In this document: positions 1-8,074 of the stretch, one piece after another
How positions within the stretch are numbered: the first letter of the stretch is position 1
Layout: every line of letters begins with the position of its first letter
NCBI GenBank assembly: GCA_965208685.1
Contig: CBDBPL010000007.1
Coordinates: 4,877,398 to 4,941,397, forward strand
Reading direction: 5' to 3'
Source of the DNA: JAJEFO01 sp965208685
GTDB taxonomy: Bacteria > Pseudomonadota > Alphaproteobacteria > Rhodobacterales > Rhodobacteraceae
Length of the DNA stretch: 64,000 nucleotides
Program-made: the position numbers and the translations under genes
The notes under the pieces: generated by a model
Told to the model about the DNA's origin: nothing
The model's input: only the letters and a program-made list of their open reading frames with translations
The model's database searches: none

Positions 1-1
1 C

Positions 2-1603
2 GCACGCTACCTGCCGGGGCTGCCCGAGAAGGCGCGCGACTGGCAGGCGGTCACCGAGCGGCTGAAGGACGGCGAGCGGCTGGTCCGCGCCTGCTATTCC
101 GTGGCGGTCCAATCGCGGCTGGACGCGCTGGACGAGGCCGAGCAGGCGGTGCGCGCGATCTATCACGGCCAGGGCTGGCGCGTGACGGCCGAGCGCTACG
201 TGCAGCTGCCGTCCTGGCTAGCCTGCCTGCCGATGGCCTCTGCGGGCGGGCTGGAGGCCGACCTGGAGCGCATGGGACGGATGAAGACCCTGCTCACGTC
301 CAGCGCGGTCAACCTTGCGCCGCTCCATGGCGAGTGGCGCGGGCAGCCCGCGACTCCCGACAACCCGCCCGCGCTCCTGCTGATCGGGCGGCGGGGCCAG
401 CCCGCCTGCTGGTCGCCCTTCGCCAACGAGGCGGGCAACTACAACGTGGCCGTCACCGGCAAGTCCGGCTCCGGAAAGTCGGTGCTGATGCAGGAGCTGG
501 TCACGGGCATGGTCGCGGCGGGCGGCGAGGCCGTGGTGATCGACGACGGGCGGTCCTTCCAGCATGCGGCGGAGGCGCTGGACGGCGCCTTCATCGCCTT
601 CGGCAAGGACGCCGCCACGCTCAACCCCTTCGCGATGATCGACGCGGAGACCGCGGAGCACGACGGCGACTACCGCGAGGAGTGCCTCTCCATGCTGGCG
701 GGCGTGATCGGGCGCATGGCCCGGCGCCGGGGCGCCATGGACGACATCGAGGCGGCGCTGGTCGCGGAGGCGATCTCGGCGGCCTGGGACGAATCGGGCA
801 ACGAGGCCGACCTCGGCACCGTGCGCAGGAACCTGGAGGCCCGCGAGGACCGCCGCGCGCGGGACATGGGCACCGCGCTCGGTCCGTGGTGCCCGGGCGG
901 CGCGATGGGACGGCTGTTCTCCGGGTCCGACGTTCCCGACCTGGGGAATGCGCTGACCGTGTTCGAGCTCGCGGAGCTCAAGGGCCGGGGCGACGTGCAG
1001 GCCGTGGTGCTGATGCTGGTCGTGTTCCTCGCGACCCAGCGCATGTACCACGGTCCCCGCACGCGGGCGAAGGCGATCGTCATCGACGAGGCCTGGGACC
1101 TGCTCTCGGGCGAGGACAGCCGCGCCTTCCTCGAGGGGGCGGCGCGCAGGGCGAGGAAGTACCGCGGCGCGCTGGTGACCGGCACGCAGTCCGTCAACGA
1201 CTACTACGCCAACCCCGCCGCGCGGGCGGCCTGGGAGAACTCGGACTGGGTGATCTTCCTCGCCCAGAAGGACGAATCGGTCGAGCTGCTGAAGTCCGAG
1301 GGCCGCATCCACTGCGACGCGGGCATGGAGCGTGCGCTGAAGAGTCTCTCCACCGCCGACGGACGCTACGCCGAACTCGTGCTGCACGGGCCCGACGGCT
1401 GGCGCGTGGCGCGGCTCGTGCTCGACGCCTGGTCGGTGGCGCTCTTCTCGTCGCGCGGCCCCGCCTTCGCGGCGGTGGAGAGCCTGAAGGCCGAGGGGCT
1501 GACGACGGTCGAGGCCATCGACCGGATCGTCGGCGCGGACGGCGCCGGCGCTTCCGCAGCAAACCGTTCCGAGACATCGAAGAGGAAAGGAGATCCCTCA
1601 TGA
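2..1603 (+). CDS. traC: TraC, F-type T4SS assembly ATPase (5' end beyond window)
   Basis: This is the C-terminal 533 residues or so of the VirB4/TraC ATPase, which powers assembly of the conjugative pilus from the cytoplasmic face of the inner membrane. The reading frame is open to the window edge, so the true start lies upstream. A Walker A motif (GKSGSGKS) is encoded near 460-485, and a Walker B (IVIDEAWDLL) near 1077-1107. An internal GTG at 101 is not a likely start because coding continues above it. F TraC is about 875 residues, so roughly the last 60 percent is present. The gene opens a compact tra operon and its stop overlaps the next start (ATGA at 1600). Confidence 0.93.
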   Translation, partial: ARYLPGLPEKARDWQAVTERLKDGERLVRACYSVAVQSRLDALDEAEQAVRAIYHGQGWRVTAERYVQLPSWLACLPMASAGGLEADLERMGRMKTLLTSSAVNLAPLHGEWRGQPATPDNPPALLLIGRRGQPACWSPFANEAGNYNVAVTGKSGSGKSVLMQELVTGMVAAGGEAVVIDDGRSFQHAAEALDGAFIAFGKDAATLNPFAMIDAETAEHDGDYREECLSMLAGVIGRMARRRGAMDDIEAALVAEAISAAWDESGNEADLGTVRRNLEAREDRRARDMGTALGPWCPGGAMGRLFSGSDVPDLGNALTVFELAELKGRGDVQAVVLMLVVFLATQRMYHGPRTRAKAIVIDEAWDLLSGEDSRAFLEGAARRARKYRGALVTGTQSVNDYYANPAARAAWENSDWVIFLAQKDESVELLKSEGRIHCDAGMERALKSLSTADGRYAELVLHGPDGWRVARLVLDAWSVALFSSRGPAFAAVESLKAEGLTTVEAIDRIVGADGAGASAANRSETSKRKGDPS

Positions 1604-2250
1604 AGAGAAAACGCACGCGCAAGGGCAGCCGGCGAACGCGCCCTGAACTGGCCCGGCGACCCGGAGGGCGTGACCGTCGGCGACATCGACTTCGAGGCGC
1701 TCGCGCACGTCCTGGCCAACACCTGCCGGAACGGCGGCCGCTGCCGCCGGTACCACTCGGTCGCCGCGCACGCGGCGTTCGTCAGCGAGGAGGTCGGGGC
1801 GCTCGGCGGCCTGGCGGAGGGGGATCGCCGGACGCTGGCGCTGCACGCGCTGCTCGCGGACGCGCCGTCGGCCTGGCTCCGGGGACGCATGCCGGAGTCG
1901 CAGCGGGCTGCGGAACGCGCCGGGCGGCTTGCCGCCAGGATCGACGCGGCGGTGCGCGAGGCCGCCGGGCTCGATCCCGTCCTGGACGAGGAGAGGGCGG
2001 AGCTCCTGCGCTTCGTGACCCGCATGGCGGCGGCGTCCGAGCGCCGGGACGTGATGGAGGACGCGCCGGCGGACGCCGGCGTCGCCTTCCCGCCGCTGAC
2101 GCGCCGCATCCGCCCGATGCCGCCCGACAAGGCGGCGGAGGCCTGGCTCGCCCGCTTCCGGGCGCTCGCGGGGCCGGAATTCGACGAACGGCGCAAGCGC
2201 GAAAAGCGGCGAAACCGGCAACGGAGGGGACCGATGCAGCGCAAGGCTGA
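1600..2250 (+). CDS. HD-fold protein of the tra operon, frame interrupted twice
   Basis: The protein resembles HD-type phosphohydrolases found in conjugative operons: the segment LANTCRNGG...RYHSVAAHA is followed by a helix ending LLADAP. In the family that second motif is normally HD, and here the metal-binding His is Ala, so activity is doubtful. The natural ATG at 1600 overlaps the traC stop. Frame is regained only if one A is removed from the AAAA run at 1608-1611. Near 2203 one A appears missing, after which the frame reaches the TGA at 2248, overlapping the trbI start. Read without correction, the central frame fuses directly into trbI. The role in transfer is unknown. Confidence 0.6.
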   Translation: MKRKRTRKGSRRTRPELARRPGGRDRRRHRLRGARARPGQHLPERRPLPPVPLGRRARGVRQRGGRGARRPGGGGSPDAGAARAARGRAVGLAPGTHAGVAAGCGTRRAACRQDRRGGARGRRARSRPGRGEGGAPALRDPHGGGVRAPGRDGGRAGGRRRRLPAADAPHPPDAARQGGGGLARPLPGARGAGIRRTAQARKAAKPATEGTDAAQG

Positions 2251-2626
2251 ACGGTCCGATGCCGCCTGGCCGGTGATCGTCTCGGCGGTGCTGCTCTCGG
2301 GCGCGGTGGCGGCGGCGGTCGCGGCCGCCACGGTGCGCTACGGGACCGGTGCGCCGCCGAGGATCGCGGGCGTGCGGCTGGCGGAGATCGCGGCCGACTA
2401 CACGACGCGCGCCGCAAGCGAAGGCATGGCCGTCGAGGACGTGCGGGCCTGGGGCGCGGCTTTGGAGGCGGCGCTGGACGTCGTTGCGGAAAGCGATGGC
2501 CTGGTGCTTCTTCCGGCCCGCGCCGTGGCCGCCGGCGCGCTCGACGTGACGGACCGGGTCGAGGCGGCCTTGGCGTCGTTTCTCGCTGTCGGCGAGGCCA
2601 TGCGAACCGAAGGGGACGCACCGTGA
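2234..2626 (+). CDS. trbI: TrbI-like pilus assembly protein
   Basis: This is a 130-residue inner-membrane protein with one N-terminal membrane segment (about residues 12-34, ending in ATVRYGTG) and a periplasmic part. Its placement between traC and traW matches F-type TrbI, which influences pilus outgrowth and retraction. The tail GLVLLPARAVAAGALDVTD resembles the TrbI pattern of a hydrophobic strand followed by a conserved DVT-type turn. The ATG at 2234 is chosen because an ACGGAGGGG ribosome-binding site lies just before it. Its end overlaps the next gene by 4 bases, indicating translational coupling. Confidence 0.7.
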   Translation: MQRKAERSDAAWPVIVSAVLLSGAVAAAVAAATVRYGTGAPPRIAGVRLAEIAADYTTRAASEGMAVEDVRAWGAALEAALDVVAESDGLVLLPARAVAAGALDVTDRVEAALASFLAVGEAMRTEGDAP

Positions 2627-3252
2627 GCGCGCGGGGCCTGCGGTTCGGGCGCCGGGACCGGCGGCGGAGGGGCCGGACCGGCCTTGCCGTCATGGTCCTG
2701 CTGGCCGCGCTCTGGCTCGTCGCGGCGTCGCGCGTGCACGTCAACGCGAGCTGGTCGGACGGGGCCTGGGGCTACGCCGTGCTGCCGCTCTTCGGCCAGG
2801 ACCCGATGCCGGGCGACCTGGTGCTGTTCGAGCCGCCCGACTCCGTCGGATCCCGGTTCCGTATCTCAAGACCGTGCGCGGCGTGCCGGGCATGGAGGTC
2901 GCGGTCGGGCCGGACGGAACGGTCCTCCTGGACGGCGCGCCCGTGGCCCGCGCCAAGAGCCGCGCGCTCGACGGGCGGCCGCTGGACGCCGTCGCGCCGG
3001 GGACGATTCCGTCCGGGCCGCTTCCATCTGCACGCGGACCACCCCGACAGCCACGACAGCCGCTACGCGGAGATCGGGCTCGTGCCGCGCGATCGCATCC
3101 TCGGTCGCGCCTTCGCCCTTCCGGACATCCCCTGGCTCGGCCTCGATGGACCGCTCGCCGGGCCGGAGGACGCGGCTCCGTCGCCGGTGTCCGTCACGGA
3201 GGCCGTACGGCGGCCGTGGAATTCGGGCGACGTTCCGGAGGCAGGGCGATGA
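2623..3252 (+). CDS. S26-family signal peptidase of the transfer system (two compensating frameshifts)
   Basis: This is a LepB/TraF-type serine peptidase expected to mature pilin or other secreted Tra proteins at the inner membrane. Visible hallmarks are an N-terminal membrane segment (VMVLLAALWLVAAS), a Ser region (NASWSDG), the PMPGDLV box, a Lys region (LKTVRGVPG) and the late motif HDSRYAEIGLVPRDRILGRA. The Lys region lies in a second frame. A C seems missing at about 2863, and an extra G at about 3018 restores the first frame. Without correction the catalytic Lys box is lost. F plasmid lacks this gene, but many F-like integrative elements carry it next to trbI/traW. It overlaps traW by 4 bases. 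Confidence 0.8.
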   Translation: MSARGLRFGRRDRRRRGRTGLAVMVLLAALWLVAASRVHVNASWSDGAWGYAVLPLFGQDPMPGDLVLFEPPDSVGSRFRISRPCAACRAWRSRSGRTERSSWTARPWPAPRAARSTGGRWTPSRRGRFRPGRFHLHADHPDSHDSRYAEIGLVPRDRILGRAFALPDIPWLGLDGPLAGPEDAAPSPVSVTEAVRRPWNSGDVPEAGR

Positions 3253-3910
3253 AACGCAGCGCGCTTCTGTTGGCCGCCGCGCTTGCCGCCGTCACCGCTG
3301 CCGGAAACCCCTTTCCCGCAACGGCGAAGGACCTGGGCGTGCGCGGCGCGACTTGGCCGGTCGCCGAGCCCGACCTGCTGGAGGCGATCGAGGCGCGGCT
3401 CCTAGGCATGCAGCGCTCGGGCGAGATGGCGCGGCTGGAGCGCGAGGCCCGCGAGCGCGCCCGCGCCAGGCTGGAGGAGCCGGACCCGTTCCCGGCATCG
3501 CGCCGGCGACGGAGGAGCGGTCCCGCCTCCTCGATCCGGCCGTCACGGTCGCGCGGGACGTGCGGACGCCGGACGGGACGCTGCTCGCCGCAGCCGGGAC
3601 GCGGGTGAACCCGCTGGAGCGCATGACGCTCTCCCGCGACCTCGTGTTCGTCGACGGCAGGCGCGGGGCCGAGATCGCCTGGGCGCTGGCCCGGGAGGCC
3701 GAGGGCGCGCGTCCCGCGCGGATCGTGCTGCTGGCCGGGCGGCCGCTGGAGCTGATGCGGCGGCACCGCCGTCCCTTCTTCCTCGACCAGGGCGGGCGGC
3801 TCGCCGCGCGCTTCGGGATCGCGGCGACGCCAAGCCTGGTCGGGCAGGCGGGCACGCTGCTGCGGATCACCGAGATACCCGGTCGAGGACCGGGAAACCG
3901 TCAAGCCTGA
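3249..3910 (+). CDS. traW: TraW pilus assembly protein (one frameshift)
   Basis: TraW is a periplasmic F-type pilus assembly protein. An N-terminal signal peptide (LLLAAALAAVTAAG) is followed by the family signature KDLGVRGATWPVAEPDLLE. The C-terminal half carries the conserved pattern RVNPLERMTLSRDLVFVDG and a thioredoxin-like stretch ending IAATPSLVGQ. The halves are in different frames. One C appears missing from the CCC run near 3488; restoring it joins PDP to VPGIAPATEE. The full protein would be about 220 residues, the usual TraW size. It sits in operon order trbI-peptidase-traW-ssb-traU. Confidence 0.88.
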
Positions 3911-3926
3911 ACAGGAGGACTGAACG

Positions 3927-4290
3927 ATGCTGAACATGAACAGGGCCACGCTGCTGGGCCATGCCGGGACGGGATCCCGAGATCCGCGACCTCGCGAAGG
4001 GCGAGAGGGCCGCGTCCTTCACGCTGGCCACCACCGAGAGATGGACCGGCAAGGACGGCCGTCCGGCGGAGGCCACCGAGTGGCACCGGGTGGTGGTCTA
4101 CGGCGCGGCGGTCGCGGCCGTCGGGACGATGCTGAGGAAGGGCGACGCGGTGCTGGTCGAGGGCCGGATCGCGATGCGCAACTACCGCGACAGGGACGGG
4201 AACGACCGGACGGTCACCGAGATCGTGGTCGCCGGCCCGCAGGGCACGGTCAACGTCCTGTCGCCAAGGCGCGGGGAGGCCGGCGAATGA
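3927..4290 (+). CDS. ssb: Single-stranded DNA-binding protein inside the tra operon (frameshift near start)
   Basis: This OB-fold SSB of about 120 residues shows the typical opening RATLLGHAGRDPEIRDL, then WHRVVVYG and the strand GDAVLVEGRI. The start ATG at 3927 follows AGGAGG. An extra base in the GGGA stretch at about 3972 moves the remainder into the frame that also offers an ATG at 3961. Corrected, the N-terminus matches the family. The C-terminus (SPRRGEAGE) lacks the acidic DDIPF tip used by housekeeping SSBs to recruit partners, unlike the second SSB at 37510. It probably coats transferred single strands or serves the transfer machinery. It overlaps traU by four bases. Confidence 0.85.
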
Positions 4291-5276
4291 TCCGGGCGCT
4301 CGCGCTGGCGGCTCTCCTGGCGTCCTGGGGCGGGGCGGCCTCGGCGCAGGCCTGCACCGGCCGCTTCGTCAACCCGGTCTCCGACGTCTGCTGGGAGTGC
4401 CTGTTCCCCATCTCGATCGGGCCGGTCACGATCGGCAGCGCCTCGGGCGCGCCGGACACGCCGAACCCGTCCTCGCCGATCTGCCTCTGCGGCTCGCCCT
4501 TCCCGCGCATCGGCCTCTCGCTCGGGGTCTGGGAGCCGGCGCGGCTCGTGGACGCGACGCGCGCGCCCTGGTGCTTCCCGAACCTGGGCGGGCTGACCAT
4601 CGATCCCGGCCTGCCCGCCGGACGCGGGCGCACCGGGTCCTCGGGCGGCGACGGCGCGACGGGCTCGGTCTGGCACGCGCACCACTACGTGTACCCGCTG
4701 CTCTCGTGGATCGGCGCGCTTCTCGACCTCGGCTGCCTGGAGGCGGGCGGGCTCGACATCGCCTGGGTTTCGGAGCTCGACCCGGCCTGGCTCGACGACG
4801 AGCTGAGCTTTCTCCTGAACCCGGAGGCGGCGCTGTTCGCCAACCTGCCGGCCCAGGCCGCCTGCGCCGCCGACTGCGCGTCCGCCTCGGCGGGGCTGCC
4901 GATGGACCGCCTCTTCTGGTGCGCGGGCTGCCAGGGCGGGATGTACCCGACGACCGGAAACGTCGCCGCCCACGTCGGCGGCGTCCAGGCGTCGCTGCTC
5001 GCGGCGCAGCGGCTGCAGTACCGGCTGCACCGCGCCGGGATCGCCTGGGGCACGTCCGGGTCGGGCGCGCTCTGCGGGCGCTACCCGATGCCTGTGATGC
5101 GGAAGTCGCAGTACCGCTGGCAGATGACCCAGCCGGTCCCGGCCACGACGCCGATGACGGGCTGCAACCCGACGGGCCGCTCCTCGATCCTGTGGGAGTC
5201 GCTGCGGGAACTGCCCGCCGCGGGCGAGAACTTCGGCTTCCTGCTGTGGCGCAAGCGCAACTGCTGCCTGCTGTGA
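4287..5276 (+). CDS. traU: TraU, F-type mating-pair assembly protein
   Basis: This exported periplasmic protein of 329 residues is essentially the length of F TraU. A signal peptide (ALAALLASWGGAASAQA) precedes a Cys-rich mature part beginning CTGRFVNPVSDVCWECLFP, diagnostic for TraU. Other landmarks are ICLCGSPFPRIGL, the aromatic HAHHYVYPLLSWIG and CAGCQGGMYP. The many paired cysteines fit disulfide-dependent folding, presumably assisted by the downstream TraF/TrbC thioredoxin-like proteins. TraU is needed for DNA transfer more than for pilus formation in F. The frame is intact. Confidence 0.95.
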   Translation: MIRALALAALLASWGGAASAQACTGRFVNPVSDVCWECLFPISIGPVTIGSASGAPDTPNPSSPICLCGSPFPRIGLSLGVWEPARLVDATRAPWCFPNLGGLTIDPGLPAGRGRTGSSGGDGATGSVWHAHHYVYPLLSWIGALLDLGCLEAGGLDIAWVSELDPAWLDDELSFLLNPEAALFANLPAQAACAADCASASAGLPMDRLFWCAGCQGGMYPTTGNVAAHVGGVQASLLAAQRLQYRLHRAGIAWGTSGSGALCGRYPMPVMRKSQYRWQMTQPVPATTPMTGCNPTGRSSILWESLRELPAAGENFGFLLWRKRNCCLL

Positions 5277-5304
5277 AACCGTCGGAACAAGGAGAGCGGA
5301 ACCA

Positions 5305-6075
5305 ATGGCGGAACGAATGGAGACGAGAGCGCGAAACACCCTGACGGCGATGCTCCTGGCTGGCCTGGTGTCGGCGGCGGGCTGTTGCGATCCGGTCAGG
5401 GCGGAGGGGAATCCCTCTCCAGGCACTGGTGCGGAAGCGGAAGCTTCGCGCCTGGTCGAGGAATTCATGGACGGTGCCGGAGACGAGGGCGGGGAGGCGC
5501 TCGGCGGATGGAGCCGCTCGGTGATCGAACGCGCGCTCGAGCGCGCCGGCGAGACCGCAAGGCGGTCCGTGCCGGGTCCGTCCGGTTCGCCTGCCGCCCC
5601 GCTTCCGGTCGAGCGCCACGTGCGGAGTCTTGCCGGAAACGCGGGCGGTCGCGGGAGCACGGCGGAAGTCCTGGTCCTGCTCAGCCAGTCGGTGCCTGCC
5701 GCGAGCTGGCGGCAATGGGCGCACGACGCCGCAAGGGCCGGTGCGCCGCTCGTGATGCGCGGCGTTGGCGAAGGCGGCCTGCCGGTGACCGCCAGGAAAA
5801 TCGCGGACCGGCTCGGCGGGGCGGAAGCCGGGGTCGCGATCGATCCAAGGCTCTTCCGCCTGTTCGGCGTCGACCGCGTGCCCGTGGTGGTCGTCGTGCC
5901 CGGCGGCGTGCCGCCCTGCCGGAGCCGGGGCTGCGCGGACGATCCCGTGCCACCCAACGACCTTGTTGCCGGAAACGTCGGTCTCGTGGCCGCGCTGCAG
6001 GCGGTCGCGGACGAGGGCGCCGTCGGCAGCGAGGTCGCCCGCCGCCACCTCGAACGCATGGAGGAATCGCGATGA
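5305..6075 (+). CDS. trbC: TrbC, F-type pilus assembly protein
   Basis: This is a periplasmic pilus assembly protein of 256 residues with an N-terminal signal sequence (LTAMLLAGLVSAAGCC). The conserved C-terminal region has a thioredoxin-like layout: the strand AEVLVLLSQSVP, the helix WRQWAHDAARAGAPLVMRG, then VAIDPRLFRLFGVDRVPVVVVV. That second motif (variable residues, VP, beta strand) is typical of TrbC_Ftype. No CXXC redox pair is present at the first motif. In F, TrbC works with TraW. Here the gene follows traU and its stop overlaps the traN start by 4 bases. A GGAGAG ribosome-binding site lies before the ATG. Confidence 0.88.
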   Translation: MAERMETRARNTLTAMLLAGLVSAAGCCDPVRAEGNPSPGTGAEAEASRLVEEFMDGAGDEGGEALGGWSRSVIERALERAGETARRSVPGPSGSPAAPLPVERHVRSLAGNAGGRGSTAEVLVLLSQSVPAASWRQWAHDAARAGAPLVMRGVGEGGLPVTARKIADRLGGAEAGVAIDPRLFRLFGVDRVPVVVVVPGGVPPCRSRGCADDPVPPNDLVAGNVGLVAALQAVADEGAVGSEVARRHLERMEESR

Positions 6076-7208
6076 AGGAACGCCAGGAAATCGCGCCCGA
6101 ACGGACCAGGAGCCGCGTTTCCCGCATCTTCCGGATCCTCGCCTGGACCGCGGCGCTCGGGCTCACGGTCCTGGCGGGCTGGATCGTGTCCGGCACGGTC
6201 GTACGGGCGGAGAGCGCGAAGGACGCCGCCCGTGCGCTCGGGGCCGCTGGGAACGCGGCGGCCCAGGCCGTCGCGCGGGATCCCGCGAATGCCGCGACGG
6301 TGCCGGGCTACGCGGGCACGGACCTGCCGGAGGGCGGCGTCTCCGCCGACGGCCTTGAGGACGGAGGCCGCGCGCGGCTGTCGGACCCGGACGATGCGGG
6401 CGGCGACGCCGGACGCACGGTGGTCCGGGGCGCGACCTCGCGGCCACCGGCGAGCGTGCCGGCGGACGGTCCTGCGGCGAGGCGCGCGGAAAGGATCGCG
6501 GCCGCGCCGCAGTCGCCTGCGCACCGCGCGGACGGGCTCGCCTCGGGGAGCGTCACGGAATGCGGCGCGGGCCTGCGCGACGCGGAGGACGGCGGGACCT
6601 GCGGATCCGTGCGCTTCTGCGTCGGCGCGGACTGCGAGACCGTGCGGCCGCGGTCGAACACGGGCTTCGTGGACGCCGCGACGCGGCTCAACATGGCGAC
6701 GGAGCTGGGCGGCGACGAATTCGACCGGGGAAGCCTCCGGTTCTTCGTCGGGCAGCGCCGCGCCTGCCATATCCACCTCTTCGGTCTCGTCAACTGCTGC
6801 TCGAACTCGGGCGCGCTCATCGGCCTCGCGGACTGCTCGCCCGAGGAAGTGGAGCTCGCGCAGGAGCGCAACGCGGGCAACACCCACTACCTTGGCCGCT
6901 ACTGCTCCCGGCGCACGCTCTTCGGCGTCTGCATCCGCCGTTCCCGGGCATGGTGCGTGTTCGGCTCGAAGCTCGGGCGCATCCTGCAGCAGCAGGGGCG
7001 CGCGCAGCTCGGCATCCCCTGGTCCGACTGCCGCGGCCTCACCGTCGCGGAGATCGAGGGAATCGACTTCGAAAGCCTCGACCTCTCGGAGTTCGCCCGG
7101 GACCTCATGGACGCCTCAAGCGAGCCCTCGGTCGCGCTTCCCGACGCCGGGGACACGCGCGACGCCATGCGCACGCGCATCGGCGACTTCTACCGGAGGG
7201 GGCAATGA
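6072..7208 (+). CDS. traN: TraN, mating-pair stabilisation protein (short form)
   Basis: This is a Cys-rich outer-membrane-associated protein of the F-type system that contacts the recipient surface. It has 378 residues against about 600 in F. An N-terminal hydrophobic segment (LGLTVLAGWIVSGTVV) is followed by a variable linker. A conserved cysteine-rich C-terminal half follows, with GSLRFFVGQRRACHIHLFG, NCCSNSG, GRYCSRRTLFGVCIRR and WCVFGSKLGRILQQQGRAQL. The linker (about residues 55-160) is low-complexity and lacks the tip domain that in longer TraNs recognises recipient porins, which suggests a different or absent receptor specificity. It overlaps traF by 4 bases. Confidence 0.88.
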   Translation: MKERQEIAPERTRSRVSRIFRILAWTAALGLTVLAGWIVSGTVVRAESAKDAARALGAAGNAAAQAVARDPANAATVPGYAGTDLPEGGVSADGLEDGGRARLSDPDDAGGDAGRTVVRGATSRPPASVPADGPAARRAERIAAAPQSPAHRADGLASGSVTECGAGLRDAEDGGTCGSVRFCVGADCETVRPRSNTGFVDAATRLNMATELGGDEFDRGSLRFFVGQRRACHIHLFGLVNCCSNSGALIGLADCSPEEVELAQERNAGNTHYLGRYCSRRTLFGVCIRRSRAWCVFGSKLGRILQQQGRAQLGIPWSDCRGLTVAEIEGIDFESLDLSEFARDLMDASSEPSVALPDAGDTRDAMRTRIGDFYRRGQ

Positions 7209-8074
7209 CCGTGCGAACGGGGAGACGCCCCGCCGTGGCGTCAGGCGCCTGGCTGGTCGCGCTGCTGGCCGCCGCGCTTGTCGCGTTCGGCATTGGGTCC
7301 GCTCCCGCCGGTGAATGGCGATCCTGGTGCTCCGTACCGGAGTCCGGCCAGGCGGGCGGAAACGGAGCCTCGCTCGGCTGGCACTTCTACTGCGACCGGG
7401 ATGACGGGCCGGATCCTGAGCCGGAACCGGAGATGTCGGCGCCGCCCGAGGCAACCGATCCGGAGACACCTGCCACGGAACGGATCCTGGAGATCCGCCG
7501 CGCGCTCGAGGAGGCGCGCGCGGAGGCGGTACTCGACCCGACGCCGGAGAAGGTGACGGCCTACCTTCGGCTCCAGCAGGAGACGCTGCGGCGCGCCGCC
7601 GCCTTCTCCGACGCGTTCCGGCGCACGGTCTGGGCGACCCCTGATGTCGACTACACGCTGGTGCGTCCCGTGGGCGCGCTCGCCAAGCGGGTCTGGTCGG
7701 ACGGTCGCCGCGAGGCCCGCGACGCCGCGCTCGCCCGGCTCGGGGAGCGCTACGGCCTGATCTACCTGGGCCACGCCGGCTGCGCGTCCTGCAAGGTCTT
7801 CGGGCCGCTCTTGCGCGCCTTCGCGGAGCGCCACGGCCTGGACGTGCTCGCCGTCTCCCTCACCGGCGAAGCGCTGGAGGGATGGCCGGAAACCGTTCCC
7901 GACAACGGACGGGCCGCAAGCCTCGGCCTCGCGGGCGCGCCGAGCCCGGCGCTCGTGCTGTTCGACACCGCGACGCGGCAGGCCGTGCCGGTCGGCTTCG
8001 GGGTGATGGCCGAGGACGAGATGGCGGAACGGATCTTCGCGCTCACCGAACTGGAGGCAGGGAATGACTATTGA
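7205..8074 (+). CDS. traF: TraF, thioredoxin-like pilus assembly protein
   Basis: This exported 289-residue protein has a signal segment (LVALLAAALVAFGIGSAPAG), an acidic Pro-rich linker, a helical region and a C-terminal thioredoxin-like domain. It carries a redox-type CASC pair at Cys193 and Cys196 in HAGCASCKVFGPLL. F TraF itself lacks a CXXC, so this copy may be an active disulfide isomerase serving the Cys-rich TraU, TraN and TraH. The domain continues through the strand LDVLAVSLTG and ends ELEAGNDY. The gene overlaps traN by 4 bases and traH by 11, so the three are probably co-translated. Confidence 0.87.
   Translation: MTVRTGRRPAVASGAWLVALLAAALVAFGIGSAPAGEWRSWCSVPESGQAGGNGASLGWHFYCDRDDGPDPEPEPEMSAPPEATDPETPATERILEIRRALEEARAEAVLDPTPEKVTAYLRLQQETLRRAAAFSDAFRRTVWATPDVDYTLVRPVGALAKRVWSDGRREARDAALARLGERYGLIYLGHAGCASCKVFGPLLRAFAERHGLDVLAVSLTGEALEGWPETVPDNGRAASLGLAGAPSPALVLFDTATRQAVPVGFGVMAEDEMAERIFALTELEAGNDY

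Noticed and set aside
4182..6887. A 901-codon open frame on the minus strand across traU-trbC-traN
   Set aside because: It is antisense to three recognisable tra genes. The translation is Arg/Ala/Gly-rich with no fold pattern, as expected of GC-rich shadow frames.
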